Part shown: piece by piece, positions 42,422-55,500 of the stretch
Layout of the letters: each line of letters starts with the position of its first letter
Position numbering within the stretch: the first letter of the stretch is position 1
Source: Planobispora rosea
GTDB taxonomy: Bacteria; Actinomycetota; Actinomycetes; Streptosporangiales; Streptosporangiaceae
Assembly (NCBI RefSeq): GCF_014648175.1
Contig: NZ_BMQP01000012.1
Coordinates: forward strand, 1-64,000
Direction: 5' to 3'
Length of the DNA stretch: 64,000 nt
The notes under the pieces: generated by a model
Databases searched by the model: none
What the model saw: the letters and a program-made list of their open reading frames with translations, nothing else
What the model was told of the DNA's origin: nothing
Position numbers and translations under genes: made by a program

Positions 42422-43474
42422 ATGTTCCATCGCCCCACGTCCGCTCCAGGCACCCGGCTCGTCAAGCGTCTCCTGCAGGCCCTCACCGCGCTGGCCCTGA
42501 CCGCGGTCGCCGCCGGCTGCGGCGCGGACCGGCCCGCCGACCGGGCCGGGACCACACCGGCGGCCTCCGCGTCCGCGCCGGCCACGGGGGCGGCCTTCCC
42601 CGTGACGGTCGAGCACATGTACGGCACGACGGAGATCAAGAAGAGGCCGGAGCGGATCGTCACCTTCGGCCTCAGCGACCATGAGCCGGTGCTGGCGCTC
42701 GGCTACAAGCCGATCGGCGTGGTGGACTGGTTCCAGCGGACCCCGTTCACCGACTGGCCGTGGACCAAGGACGTCTGGGGAGGCGCCGAGCCCACGGTCC
42801 TCGGCCTGCGCGAGGACGGCGTCAAGTTCGAGAAGCTGGTCGCGCTCAAGCCCGATCTGATCTTCGCCATGTACTCCGGCATCCAGAAGGAGCACTACGA
42901 CCAGCTCTCGAAGATCGCTCCGGTGGTCGCCCAGCCCAAGGGCTACGACCCCTACGCCGCGCCGTGGCAGGAGATGACCCTGCTGGCCGGGCGCGCCCTG
43001 GGCGAGGAGACCAGGGCCAAGGAGCTCATCGCCGGGATCGACGAGAAGTTCGCCCGGGTGCGCAAGGAGAACCCGCAGTGGTCGGACATGACCGCCGTCG
43101 CCGCCGACAGCTTCAAGCCCGGACAGTACTCGGCCTTCCAGAAGGGTGACCCCAAGTCGGCGTTCCTGGCCGAGATGGGCTTCACCATCCCCGAGGAGAT
43201 CACCGAGAAGGCGGGCGCGTCCAACGTCGCCGAGTTCGGCTCCGAGGGCCTGAACATGCTGGAGGTCGACCGGCTGGTCTGGCTCACCACCGGCAGGGAA
43301 CCCTGGGAGCGCATCAAGAACGACAAGGTCTACAAGGAGCTGAAGGTCGCCAAGGAGGGACGCGACCTCTTCCTGACCTACCAGGACCCGCCGATCGGTG
43401 CGGCGCTGTCCTTCAACACGGTGCTCAGCATCCCGTACGCCATCGATCAGGTCACGCCGCTGATCAAGAAGTAG
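42422..43474 (+). CDS. Ferric-siderophore substrate-binding lipoprotein
   Basis: A 350-residue class-III binding protein of the FhuD/FepB/CchF type. The leader ends in lipobox VAAGC (Cys33), then an Ala/Thr/Ser linker. Conserved parts are RPERIVTFGLSDHEPVLALGYKPIGVVDW, FEKLVALKPDLIFAMYSGI, YDQLSKIAPVVA and NVAEFGSEGLNMLEVDRLVWLT. It captures the ferric complex for the FecCD permeases encoded divergently. GAGG precedes ATG 42422. The NRPS gene follows after 63 bp with no separate promoter evident. Confidence 0.93.
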   Translation: MFHRPTSAPGTRLVKRLLQALTALALTAVAAGCGADRPADRAGTTPAASASAPATGAAFPVTVEHMYGTTEIKKRPERIVTFGLSDHEPVLALGYKPIGVVDWFQRTPFTDWPWTKDVWGGAEPTVLGLREDGVKFEKLVALKPDLIFAMYSGIQKEHYDQLSKIAPVVAQPKGYDPYAAPWQEMTLLAGRALGEETRAKELIAGIDEKFARVRKENPQWSDMTAVAADSFKPGQYSAFQKGDPKSAFLAEMGFTIPEEITEKAGASNVAEFGSEGLNMLEVDRLVWLTTGREPWERIKNDKVYKELKVAKEGRDLFLTYQDPPIGAALSFNTVLSIPYAIDQVTPLIKK

Positions 43475-43537
43475 TCCCGCATCCGGCGACACCGACGACA
43501 TCCGACGACATTCCCCGGTGGCGGGGCACGGGAAGGC

Positions 43538-46500
43538 ATGGAGACGATGGTCGAGGACGGACGTGCGCTGCCGCTGACCGGGGCGCAGACCGGGATCTGG
43601 CTGGCCCAGCAGATCGAGCCGGACAGCCCGGTGTACAACATCGGCTGCTACGTGGAACTCTCCGGCTCCGCCGGAGAGGAGAACGCCTCCGCCGGAGAGG
43701 AGAACGCCTCCGCCGGAGAGGAGAACGCCTCCGCCGGAGAGGAGAACGCCTCCGCCGGAGAGGAGAACGCCTCCGCCGGGGAGGGCGCCGCGCCGGAAGG
43801 GTCCGACCTGCGGGATGGGCCCGAGGCGGTGGGCGGGCCCGACGTGACGCGCCTGGCCGCCGCGGTGCGCCGGGCCGTACGGGAGGCCGAGGCCCTGCAC
43901 GCGGTGTTCACCGAGGTGGAGGGCCGTCCCGTCCAGACCCCCCGCCTCCCCGGGGACTGGGCGCCCGCCGTCCTGGACCTGACCGGTGAGCCCGACCCGG
44001 AGGCGGCGGCCCACGCGTGGATGGACGCCGACATGGCCCGGGTCGCCGACCTCGCGTGCGGCCCCCTGTTCACCCACGCGCTGCTGCGGATCGGCCCCCG
44101 CCGGGTCTGGTGGTACCAGCGCTATCACCACCTGCTCACCGACGGGTACGGAATCCTGCAGATCACCGCCCGGACCGCCGAGCTGTACGGCGCGGAGCTC
44201 GCGGAGCTCGGGAAGTCCGGGGACGGCGTCCCGGCCGCGCGTGACTGGTCGCTGAGGAGCCTGGTGGCCGGCGACACGGCCTACCGCGGTTCGGAGCGGT
44301 ACGCGGCCGACCGCGAATTCTGGCACGACCGGCTCGCCGGTCTGCCCGATGAGCCCGCCCGCCTGGTGGAGTGCCCGCCCCTCCAGGCGGCCCGGACCCT
44401 CCGGCGCACCGTGGAGCTGTCCGCCGAGCGGGCCGAGCGGCTGCGCGAGGCCGCCGCCTCCGCCGGGGTCAGGCTGTCCCGCCTGGCCATCGCGGCGATG
44501 GCGGCCTACCTGCACCGGGTCACCGGCGAACAGGACGTCGTGCTCGGCCTGCCGGTGACCGGCCGGGTGGACGCCGCGCTGCGGGACACGCCCGGCCTGA
44601 TGTCCAACGTCCTCCCGCTCCGTCTGGCCGTACGGCCGGACACGACTCCCGCCGAGCTCGTCGAGGCGGTCGCCGGGGACCTCCGCGAGATGGCCGCGCA
44701 CGCGCGCTACCGGGGCGAGGACCTGGCCAGGGAACTGGGACGCCCCGAGGGCCTGCGCGCCCTCATCGGTCCCACCGTCAACGTCATGCCGTTCCACGGG
44801 GAGTTCCGGTTCGGCACCCTCCCCGGCGTCATCCACTACCTGTCCCTCGGCCCGGTCACCGACTTGTCCGTCGCCGTCTTCGACCGGCCCGCCGGGCAGG
44901 GCCTGCGCGTCGTCTTCGACGTGGACGCCGCCGTCTGCGGCCCTGAGGAGCTCGCCGCGCACGAGCGGCGTTTCCTGACGGTGCTGGAGGCGATGGCCAC
45001 CGCCCTGACCGGCGCTCCGGACCGGCCGCTGGGCGTCATCGACCTGACCACCGACGACGAGCGCCGGTTGGTGCTCGACCGGTTCGCCGGAACCCTGCCC
45101 CCGGTCCAGGAGCTGTCGTGGACCGCGGCGTTCGAGCGGCGGGTCGCGCACGCGCCGGACGCGCTCGCCCTGATCTGCGAGTCGGAGCGGCTGTCGTACG
45201 CCGAGCTGAACGTCCGGGCCAACCGGCTGGCCCGGCTGCTGCGCGCCCGCGGGGTCCGCGCCGAGGACGTCGTCGCGGTCGCCGTGCCCCGCTCGGCCGA
45301 CATGGTCGTCGCCCTGCTCGGCGTGATGAAGGCGGGCGCCGCCTACCTCCCCCTCGACCTGGACCACCCGGCGGACCGGGTGGCGTACATGATCGAGGAC
45401 GCGCGGGCCCGCGCCGTCGTCTCCGTGACGGAACTCGCCGGAGAGCTTCCCGAGCTTCCCGAGCCCCGCGACGCCTGTGACCCACGCGAGCCTCGCGGAG
45501 CTCGCGAGACCTCCGTCCCCCGGCTGCTCCTGGACGACCCCGCCGTCGTCGCCGAGCTGGCCGGCCTGGAGGACACCGACCTCACCGACCTGCCCGACCT
45601 GGCCGGCCCGGGTCTGGACCGGGCGGCGTACGTCATCTACACCTCGGGATCGACCGGCCGCCCCAAGGGGGTCGTGATCTCCCACGACGGCATCGGCAGC
45701 CTGATCCTCACCGCCACCGAACGGCTCGGCGTGGACGCCGCCAGCCGGGTCGTGCAGTTCGCCTCGATCGGGTTCGACGTCGCCGTCTGGGACCTGGTCA
45801 TGTCCCTGTGCGTGGGCGGTACGGCGATCATCGTGCCCGCCGGGCGGCGCGTCGCCGGGGAGGAGCTGACTGGGTACCTCGCCGAGCACCGGGCCACCCA
45901 CATGATCCTGCCGCCGTCGCTGGTGGCCGCGCTCCCCGCCGAGTGCGAGCTGCCCGAGGGCGGGGTGCTCGTGGTGGGCACCGAGGCCGTCCCGGCCGAG
46001 CTGATCGCCCGGTGGGGGCGGCGCATGCGGGTCGTGGTGGCGTACGGCCTCACCGAGGCGACGGTCAACTCCACGCTCTGGCTCGCCGACCCCGACCTGC
46101 CGGGCCCGGTGCCGATCGGCGTCCCCGACCCGGGGACCCGCTGTTACGTGCTCGACTCCGCGCTGCGGCCGGTGCCGCCCGGCGTCGTGGGCGAGCTGTA
46201 CGTCGCGGGACGCGGGCTGGCCCGCGGCTACCACGGCCGCCCCGGCCTCACCGCCGAGCGGTTCGTCTCCGACCCGTTCGGCGCGCCCGGTGACCGCATG
46301 TACCGCACCGGGGACCGGGCCCGCTGGCGCCCCGACGGGAACATCGACTTCCTCGGCCGCGAGGACGGCCAGCTCAAGATCAGGGGCTACCGCATCGAGC
46401 CCGGCGAGGTCGAGAGCGCCCTGATGGCCCATCCCGCCGTCGCGCAGGCGGCGGTCGTCGCGCGCGAGGACCACCGCGGCGTCAAGCGGCTCGTGGCCTA

Positions 46501-49500
46501 CGTGACCGGGAGCGAGACCCGGTCCCGGGCGGTCGATCCGGCGGAGCTGCGGAGCCTGGCGGCGAGCACGCTGCCCGACTACATGGTGCCCGGCACGATC
46601 GTCGTGCTGGACGGCGTGCTCCCGCTGACCCCGAACGGCAAGCTGGACAGGCGGGCCCTGCCGGAGCCCGAGTGGACGGCGCAGGCGGGCGGTGCCGCCC
46701 CGTCCACCCCCGCCGAGCGCGTCCTCGCCGATCTCTTCGCGGAACTGCTCGGGCTGCCCTCGGTGGGCGTCCACGACAGTTTCTTCGAACTCGGCGGCGA
46801 CAGCATCGTCGCGATCCAGCTGGTGAACCGGGCCCGCCGCGCCGGACTGGTCATCACCCCCCGCGACGTCTTCCGGCTCCGGACCGTCGCCGCGCTCGCC
46901 CGTGAACGGGCCGGTCAGGCCCCGGAGCAGGTCCATGACCCCGGTGTCGGCACCGCACCGGCGACGCCGATCATCCACTGGCTGCGCGAGCTCGTGCGGT
47001 CCGTGGGTGACGGCGGGCCGATCGACGGCTTCCACCAGTCCGTGACGCTACGGGTCCCGGCGGATCTCACCGCCGAACTGCTGACCTCGGCGCTGCAGGC
47101 CGTACTGGACCATCACGGCATGCTGCGCGCCCGGCTGCGGCGGACCGACGGCTGGACCCTGGAGGTCCCGCCCCCGGGCACGATCCGGGCGGCCGACCTC
47201 CTGGAGCGGGTCGAGGCCGACGTGAACCGTCCACAGGCTGTGGACGGTTCGGACGCGGCGGCCGTCATCGCCGAGCACCGCCGCCGGGCCGCCGGCAGGC
47301 TGGCCCCGGAGGAGGGGCGGATGTTCCAGGCGGTCTGGCTCGACGCCGGGCGGAGCGCCCCCGGACGGCTGGTGCTGGTCGCCCACCACCTCGTCGTCGA
47401 CGGCGTGTCCTGGCGCATCCTGCTGGCCGACCTCGCCCAGGCCGCCCAGGCCCTCGCGGCGGGGCAGCCGGCCACCCTGCCGCCGGTCGGCACGTCCTTC
47501 CCCCGCTGGTCGCGGATGCTGGCGGCGGACGCGCTGACCGCCTCCCGCCGGGCCGAGCTGGAGACCTGGCGCGAGACGCTCCGCGAACCCGCCCCGCTCC
47601 TCGGCCTGCGGCCGCTGGACCCGGCGATCGACACGGCCGAGAACGAACGTTCGCTGACGGTCGCGCTGCCCGTCGACCAGACCGCCCCGCTCCTCGCCGA
47701 CCTCCCGGCCGCCTACCACGGCACGGTCAACGACGTTCTGCTGACCGCGCTCGCCGTCGCGGTCGCCCGCTGGCGTCAGGACCGTCCGGCCGGCTCCGGC
47801 GTGGGCTCCGGTCCGGGCGCGGGCCGGGGACTCCTGCTGGAGCTGGAAGGGCACGGGCGCGAGCAGGACGAGCTGACGGGCGGAGACGACCCGGCGGGCG
47901 GGGCCGATCTGTCCCGCACCGTGGGCTGGTTCACCAGTGTCTTCCCGGTACGGATCGACGCGGGCGACGTCGACTGGGCGGAGTTCCGGGCCGGCGGGCC
48001 CGTCGCCGGTCGCGCGCTCAAGCGGGTCAAGGAGCAGCTGCGCGCCCTGCCCGGATCCGGTCTGGGATACGGGCAGCTGCGCCACCTGAACGGGGAGACG
48101 GCGGGAGCGCTGGCCGCCGCGCCGGAACCGCAGCTGCTCTTCAACTACCTGGGACGCTTCCGGGCGGACGGGAGCGGGGAGTGGCGGCCGGCCGACGACG
48201 CCGAGCCGCTGACGGCCGGTCGCGATCCGCGGATGCCGCTGTCGCGCCCGCTGGAGATCAACGCGGTCGTCCGCGACGGGACCCGGGGACCGGAGCTCAG
48301 CGCGACCTGGTCGTGGCCGGACGGGATCCTCGACCACGCGGGTGTCGCCGATCTGGCGGGTCTCTGGCTGGAGGCGCTGCGAGGGCTCACCGCCCACCTG
48401 GCCGCGCCGGACGCGGGAGGGCACACCCCCTCGGACTTCCCGCTGGTGGAGATCGGCCAGGACGAGATCGACGAGCTGGAGGCGGCCCCGCACGGCCTGC
48501 GGGACGTCCTTCCGGTCACACCGCTCCAGCAGGGACTGTTCTTCCACACGCTCTTCGACGAGAGCGCCTCCGACGTCTACACCGTCCAGCAGATCATCGA
48601 GCTGACCGGTGTCGCCGGGGACACAGGGAACGCCGGGGACGCGGGGAACGCTGCAGGAGCCGGACGCGACGCCGTCGACGGCGCCGCCGGAGGCGCCCTG
48701 CACCGCGCGGTGCAGGGCCTGCTGGAGCGTCATCCGCTCCTGCGCGCCGGGTTCCGGCAGCGGCCCGACGGCCGCGTGGTCCAGTTCGTCCCCGATACGG
48801 TGACCGTACCGTGGCGGGAGATCGACGCTCTGCGCCCGGAGGACGGGACGGCCCGCACTGCGGAGACGGGGCGGAGCCCGGAGGAGATCGTTCGGGCCGT
48901 CGCGGAGGAGGAGCGGGCGCACCGGTTCGACCTCGCCGCGCCGCCGTTGACGCGCGCCGTGTTCGTGCGCGGCGCGGACCGCCACTGGCTGGTCCTCACG
49001 CTCCACCACCTCGTCGCCGACGGCTGGTCGGTGCCGATCATGCTGCGCGACCTGCTCGCCGGGTACCGAGCCGGTGGGGAGGAGGCCGGCGGGGCGGGCA
49101 CCGGGGCGGAACGGACCGGCGGGACGGTGGCCGACGTTCGCGCCGCGGGCTCCCTCTGCCGCGAATACTTCTCCTGGCTGAGGGGCCGCGACCGGGAGGC
49201 GGCACGCGAAGCGTGGCGGCGGGCGCTGTCCGGGCTGGAGGAGCCGACCCTGCTGGCGCGGGCCGTGCGGGGGGCCGTACCGGAGGGTGAGGCCGCGCCC
49301 GGACCGATCGGGCAGGTCCGCGCCGAGCTCACCGCGGAGCTGACCGCCGAGCTGACGGCGTGGGCGCGGGCGCGCGGGCTCACGCTGAGCACCGTCATCC
49401 AGGGCGCGTGGGGACTGCTCACGGGACGTCTCACCGGCCGCCATGACGTGGTGTTCGGCACCACCGTCTCGGGTCGGCAGGCAGCCGTCGAGGGCGTCGA

Positions 49501-52500
49501 GTCGATGGTGGGCCTGCTGGTCAACACGTTGCCGGTACGGGTGACGTGGCGGCCCGACGAGCACCCGGCCGACCTGCTGGCCCGCCTCCAGGACGCCCAG
49601 GCGGAGCTGCTCGACCACCAGCACCTCGGGCTGGCGGAGATCCAGCGGCTGGCCGGGTTCACCGATCCGGACACGCGGAGCCTGTTCGACACCCTCGTCG
49701 TGATCGAGAACTACCCCGTCACCGGGGACCTGCGCGCCCCCGGCGGGGCCTTCGAGATCACCGGGGTCGACATCCGCGACGCCTCCCACTATCCCCTCTC
49801 CCTCACCGTGGTGCCCGGGGACCGGCTCGACCTGCGGCTCGACTACGACACCGAGCGGTTCGACGCCGGGACGGCCGCATCGCTCCCGGCCGGGCTGATC
49901 CGGCTGCTCGAAGAGATGGTCGCGGGGCCCGACCGCCCGGTCGGCCGGTTCGACCTGCTGTCCGCCGCCGACCGCGATCGGGCGGCGCTCACCGGAGTGG
50001 TCAGACAGGTCCCGGAGGAGACGCTGGCGACGGTCTTCGCCGCGCGGGTCGCCGCCTCGCCCGGGGCCACGGCGCTGGTCTCCGGCGCGGAAGAAGTCTC
50101 CTACGCCGAGCTGGACCGCAGGGCCGGGGACCTGGCCCGGCGGCTGGCCGCCCGGAGGATCGGCGCGGGGCAGTTCGTGGCGGTGGCGGTCCCGCGCTCG
50201 ATCGAAATGGTCGTCGCGCTGCTGGGCGTGCTGAAGTCGGGCGCGGCGTACGTGCCCCTGGACGTCGAGTACCCGGCGGACCGGCTGGCGTTCATGCTCG
50301 CCGACTGCGGCGCCCGCGCCGTCGTCACCACGGAGGAGACCGCCGCCCGGCTCCCCGAGGCGTACGGCGTCGAGCGCGTGATGATCGACGCCGGGGGAAC
50401 CACGGCCGCCGGACGGGAACGGACCGGGTCCGAGCCGACCGGGCCGGAGAACGCCGAGCCGGCCGGACCGGAGAGCACCGAGGCGGGGACCGGATCGGGG
50501 ACGCCCGTCTCGCGTCCGGCCACGCCCGGCGATCCCGCCTACCTCATCTACACGTCGGGCTCCACCGGCCGCCCCAAGGGCGTCGTCGTCACGCACCGGG
50601 CGATCATCAGCCATCTCGCGTGGGCGCAGGGCGAGTTCGGCCTGGACTCCGGCGACCGCATGCTCCAGCAGGCGTCGGCGAGCTTCGACGCCTCCGTCTG
50701 GCAGATCTTCTGGCCGCTGAGCACCGGGGCCGCCGTCGTGCTCGCCGAACCCGGCGGGCACTTCGACCCCGTCTACCTGGCCGGTCTCATCCAGGAGCGG
50801 CGCGTCACGGTCCTGGACATCGTCCCCTCGATGATCCAGGCGTTCCTGGCCACCGAGGAGGTCGCCGGTGACTCGGCGTGGGCCGCGAGCCTGCGCAAGG
50901 TCTTCGGCGGCGCCGAGGCGCTGACCGCCGGGGTGGCCCACCGCTGGCGGGAGCTGACCGGCGTGCCGGTGGACAACTGCTACGGGCCGACCGAGGCCAC
51001 GGTCCAGGTCACCTGGCAGGACGGGTTCTCCCGGCCCGGATCCCGGCTGTCCGAGCCCCCGCCGCCCGGGGCCCGGACGTCCGGGGGCGAGGCCGTCCCG
51101 ATCGGCGGGCCGGTCTGGAACACCCGCCTCTACGTCCTCGACGCCTGCCTGCGGCACGTCCCCGAGGGCGTGCCGGGAGAGCTCTACATCGCCGGGGACC
51201 AGGTGGCCCTCGGCTACCACGGCCGCCCCGGCCTCACCGGCGAGCGGTTCGTCGCCGACCCGTACGGCCCGCCGGGCACGCGCATGTACCGCACCGGCGA
51301 CCTGGTGCGGCGCCGTCCCGACGGTGTCCTGGAGTACGCGGGCCGGACCGACCACCAGGTCAAGATCCGTGGCAACCGCGTCGAGCTCGGCGAGGTCGAG
51401 GCGCGCCTGGCGGGCGAGCCCGGGGTCGCGCGGGCCGTGGCCGCGGTCCACGGATCGGGGGCGACCGCGCGGCTGATCGGCTACGCGCTGCCGGAGCCCG
51501 GAGCCCGGCTCGACGGAGCCGCGCTCCGTTCCGCGCTGGCCGCGGCGCTGCCCGCCCCGATGGTCCCCGCCGCGGTCGTCGTGCTCGACGCGCTGCCGCT
51601 GACGCCGAACGGCAAGGTGGACCGCGCCGCCCTGCCCGTCCCGGAGGCCGCCGGAGCCGCCCGGAGGCAGGTGCGGGCGCCGCGCACGGAGCGGGAGGCG
51701 CTGCTCTGCCAGATCTTCACCGAGGTCCTGGGGATCGAGGCGGGGGCGGACGATGATTTCTTCGTGCTCGGCGGCGACAGCATCGCCTCCATCGCCGTCT
51801 CCGGACGGGCCCGCCGGGCCGGGCTGCCGCTCAGCCCCCGCGACGTCTTCGCGCACCGGACCCCGGCCGCGCTGGCGGCGGCGCTGACGGAGACGCCGCC
51901 GGGGACGCCGCCGGGGACGCCAGCGGAGGCGACGGCTGCCGGAACGCAGGCGGCCGACTCCGTTCCCGCGGCCCGGGCGGGGCAGACGGACCTGATCCGC
52001 CTGACCGCCGCGGAGGGGGACCGGGTACGGCAGGCCAGCCCCGTCCCCGTCGAGGACGTCTGGCCGCTCTCCCCCCTGCAGGAAGGCATCTTCTTCCACT
52101 CCACCTACGACGCCGGCGACGCGGACGCGGTCGACGTCTACACCTCGCAGGACGTCTTCACGTTCGCCGGGAGGATCGACGCCGACCGGCTCCGCGCGGC
52201 CTGCGCGGCGCTGCTGGCGCGCAACCCGAGCCTGCGCGCCGGGTTCACCGGCGAGGGGCTCTCCCGGACGGTGCAGTTCATCGGCGCCGACGTGCCGTCC
52301 CCGGTGCGCGAGATCGACCTGTCCCACCTGCCCGCCGCCGAGCGGGCCGAGCGGGTGGCCGCCCTGCTGGCCGAGGACCGCACCCGACGGTTCGACCTGG
52401 CGGACCCGCCGCTGATGCGGCTGCTGCTGCTCCGGCTCGGCGACCACGACCGGCTGGTGGTCACCCACCACCTGATCCTGTGGGACGGCTGGTCGGCGTG

Positions 52501-55500
52501 GCTGTTCCTGGAACAGCTGTTCGCCCTGTACGACAGCGCGGGCGACGACCGCGGCCTGCCCGTCCCCGGCTCCTACCGTGACTACCTCGCCTGGCTCGCC
52601 GGGCAGGACGCCGGGGCGGCGCTGGCGGCCTGGCGCGGAGCCCTGTCCGGACTGGCCGAGCCGACGCTGGTACGGCCCGCCGACGACGGCCTGCGCCCGG
52701 TGATTCCGCTGAACCTCGACGCCCTGCTCCCCGCGGAGCTCGGCGACCGGCTCCGCGCCACGGCCCGCGAGCACGGCCTGACCCTCAACACCGTGCTCAA
52801 CGCCGCCTGGGGGCTCGTCCTGGCCGCCGCCGTCGGCCGCGACGACGTGGTCTTCGGCGCGGCGGTCGCGGGCCGCCCGGTGGCGGTCCCCGAGGTGGAG
52901 AACATCATCGGGATGTTCCTCAACACGGTTCCGGTGCGGATCTCCTTCGACCCGCGCGAGCCCGTGCTCGACCTCCTGCGGCGGGTGCAGGACGAGCGCG
53001 TGGCGCTGATGCCGTACGAGCACCTGGGCCTGGGCGAGCTGCAGCGGGAGAGCGGGCACCGCAGGCTCTTCGACACGCTCTTCGTGCTGCGCGACGCCGG
53101 TGGCGAGGAGCGGATGACCGCGTTCATGCGGGACAACGGCATCGTGGATGTGACCGGGATCGACGCCACCCACTACCCGCTCACCCTCATCGTGACCCAG
53201 GGCTCCCGGCTGCGTGTGACGCTGTCGTACCGGCCCGACGCGTTCGGGGCGGACGAGGCCGCCGTACTGCTGGAGCGCTACACGGCGGTGCTGGAACGCC
53301 TGGTGGACGGCCCGGCGGAGCGGACCGGCGCGCTCGACCTGCTCCTGCCGGGCGAGCGGCGGAGCCTCGGCGCGGAGTGGGACGCCACGCGGCGCCCGCT
53401 GCCCCCGGTGACCGTCGCCGAACTGCTCGCCGAGCGGGCCGCGCGCACCCCGGAGGAGACGGCCCTGGTCTTCGGCGCCGAGCGCCTGACCTACGCCGAG
53501 CTGGACGCGCGGATCAACCGCATGGCCCGGCTGCTGCTGGCGTACGGCGCCGCGCCGGAGCGGGTGGTCGCCCTGGCGCTGCCGCGCTCGGCCGACATGG
53601 TCGTGGCGCTGTTCGCCGTGCTCCAGACGGGCGCCGCCTACCTGCCGCTGGACCTGGAGTACCCGGCCGAGCGGCTGGAGTTCATGCTCCAGGACACCGT
53701 CCCGGCGTGCGTGGTGACGACCACGGCGGTCGCCGCGACCCTCCCGGACACCGGGGTGGCGCGCGTCCTGCTCGACGACCCGGCCACGGTCGCGGCTCTG
53801 GCGGAGCTGCCCGCCGGGGAACCGGCCGACGACGAGCGCCCCGCCTTCGCCCGCCACCTGCCGCACCGGCTGGAGCACCCGGCTTACGTGATCTTCACTT
53901 CGGGCTCCACCGGTCGTCCCAAGGGCGTCGTCACGCCCTACCGCGGGCTGACGAACATGCAGTTCAACCACCGCGAGGCCATCTTCGACCCGGCCATCGC
54001 GGCCGCCGGCGGGCGGCGGCTGCGCATCGCCCACACCGTCTCCTTCGCCTTCGACATGTCGTGGGAGGAGCTGCTCTGGCTGGTCGAGGGGCACGAGGTC
54101 CACATCTGCGACGAGAACCTGCGCCGCGACGCCGAGGCGCTGGTGGCCTACTGCGACCGCGAGCGGGTCGACGTCGTCAACGTGACGCCCACCTACGCCC
54201 ACCACCTCATCGAGGAGGGCCTGCTCGACGGGCACCGGCCCCCGCTGGTGCTGCTCGGCGGCGAGGCGGTGTCCGAGACGGTCTGGAGCACGCTGCGGGA
54301 CACCCCGGGGACGTTCGGCTACAACCTGTACGGGCCGACCGAGTACACGATCAACACACTCGGCGCCTCCACCGGCGACAGCCCGACCTCCACCGTGGGG
54401 CGGCCGATCTGGAACACCCGCGCCTACGTGCTCGACTCCGCGCTGCGCCCGGTCCCGCCGGGCACCCCGGGCGAGTTGTACATCAGCGGGGTCGGCCTGG
54501 CACGCGGTTACCACCGCAGACCCGGCCTGACCGCCGCGAGCTTCGTCGCCGACCCGTTCGGTGACGAGCCCGGCGCCCGCATGTACCGCACCGGCGACCT
54601 CGTGCGCCGCCGTCCCGACGGCAACCTGGACTTCCTCGGCCGGACCGACGACCAGGTGAAGATCCGCGGCTACCGGGTCGAACTGGGCGAGATCGGGGCG
54701 GCGCTGGAAGACCACCCGCTGGTCTCGCACGCCGCCGTCGTGGCCGACGCCTCCGGGCCGGGCGGCGCCAAGCGGCTGGTCGGCTACGTCGTTCCCCAGG
54801 ACCACGCCGTTCCCCAGGACCACGCCGTTCCCCAGGACCACGCCGTTCCCCGGGACGAGCGGGCCACCGAGGGAGCCGGGACCGGGGACCTCGTCACGGT
54901 GCTGCGGGAGTCGCTGAAGGCCCGGCTGCCGGGCTACATGATCCCGGCCGCGCTCATGGTGGTGGACCGGCTGCCGCTCACCGTGAACGGCAAGCTGGAC
55001 GTGCGGGCGCTGCCCCGGCCCGCGGTCACCGCCGGCGGCGGCCGGAGCCGGCCGCCGCGCTCGCCGCGGGAGGAGGTCCTGTGCGCGCTCTTCGCCGAGC
55101 TGCTCGGCGCGGAGCGAGTCGGGATCGACGACGACTTCTTCGACCTGGGCGGTCACTCCCTGCTGGCCACCCGCCTGATCAGCCGGGCCCGCGCCGCGCT
55201 CGGCGCCGAGCTGGCCATCCGGGACCTGTTCGAGGCCCCGACGGTCGCCGAGCTGGCGGCCCGGGTCGCCGCCGCCGGGGCCGTACGGCGCCCAGCCCTG
55301 GTCCCCGCGGCCGTGCGGCCCGAGGAGCCCCCGCTCTCGTCCGCCCAGCAGCGGCTCTGGGTGATCGAGCAGCTCGAAGGCCCGTCGGCTGTCTACAACT
55401 TCCCGCTGGTCATCCGGTTGCGCGGCGCGCTCGACGTCGAGGCGCTGCGGGCCGCGCTGGCCGACGTGGCGGGACGGCACGAGGCGCTGCGCACCCTCGT

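Noticed and set aside
43475-43537. Separate promoter or iron box directly before the NRPS
   Set aside because: The 63-bp gap shows no box or clear promoter; co-transcription with the lipoprotein is simpler.
42302-47035. Minus-strand frame of about 1580 codons opposite the binding protein and NRPS start
   Set aside because: Same high-GC shadow effect; the plus strand has conserved domains throughout.
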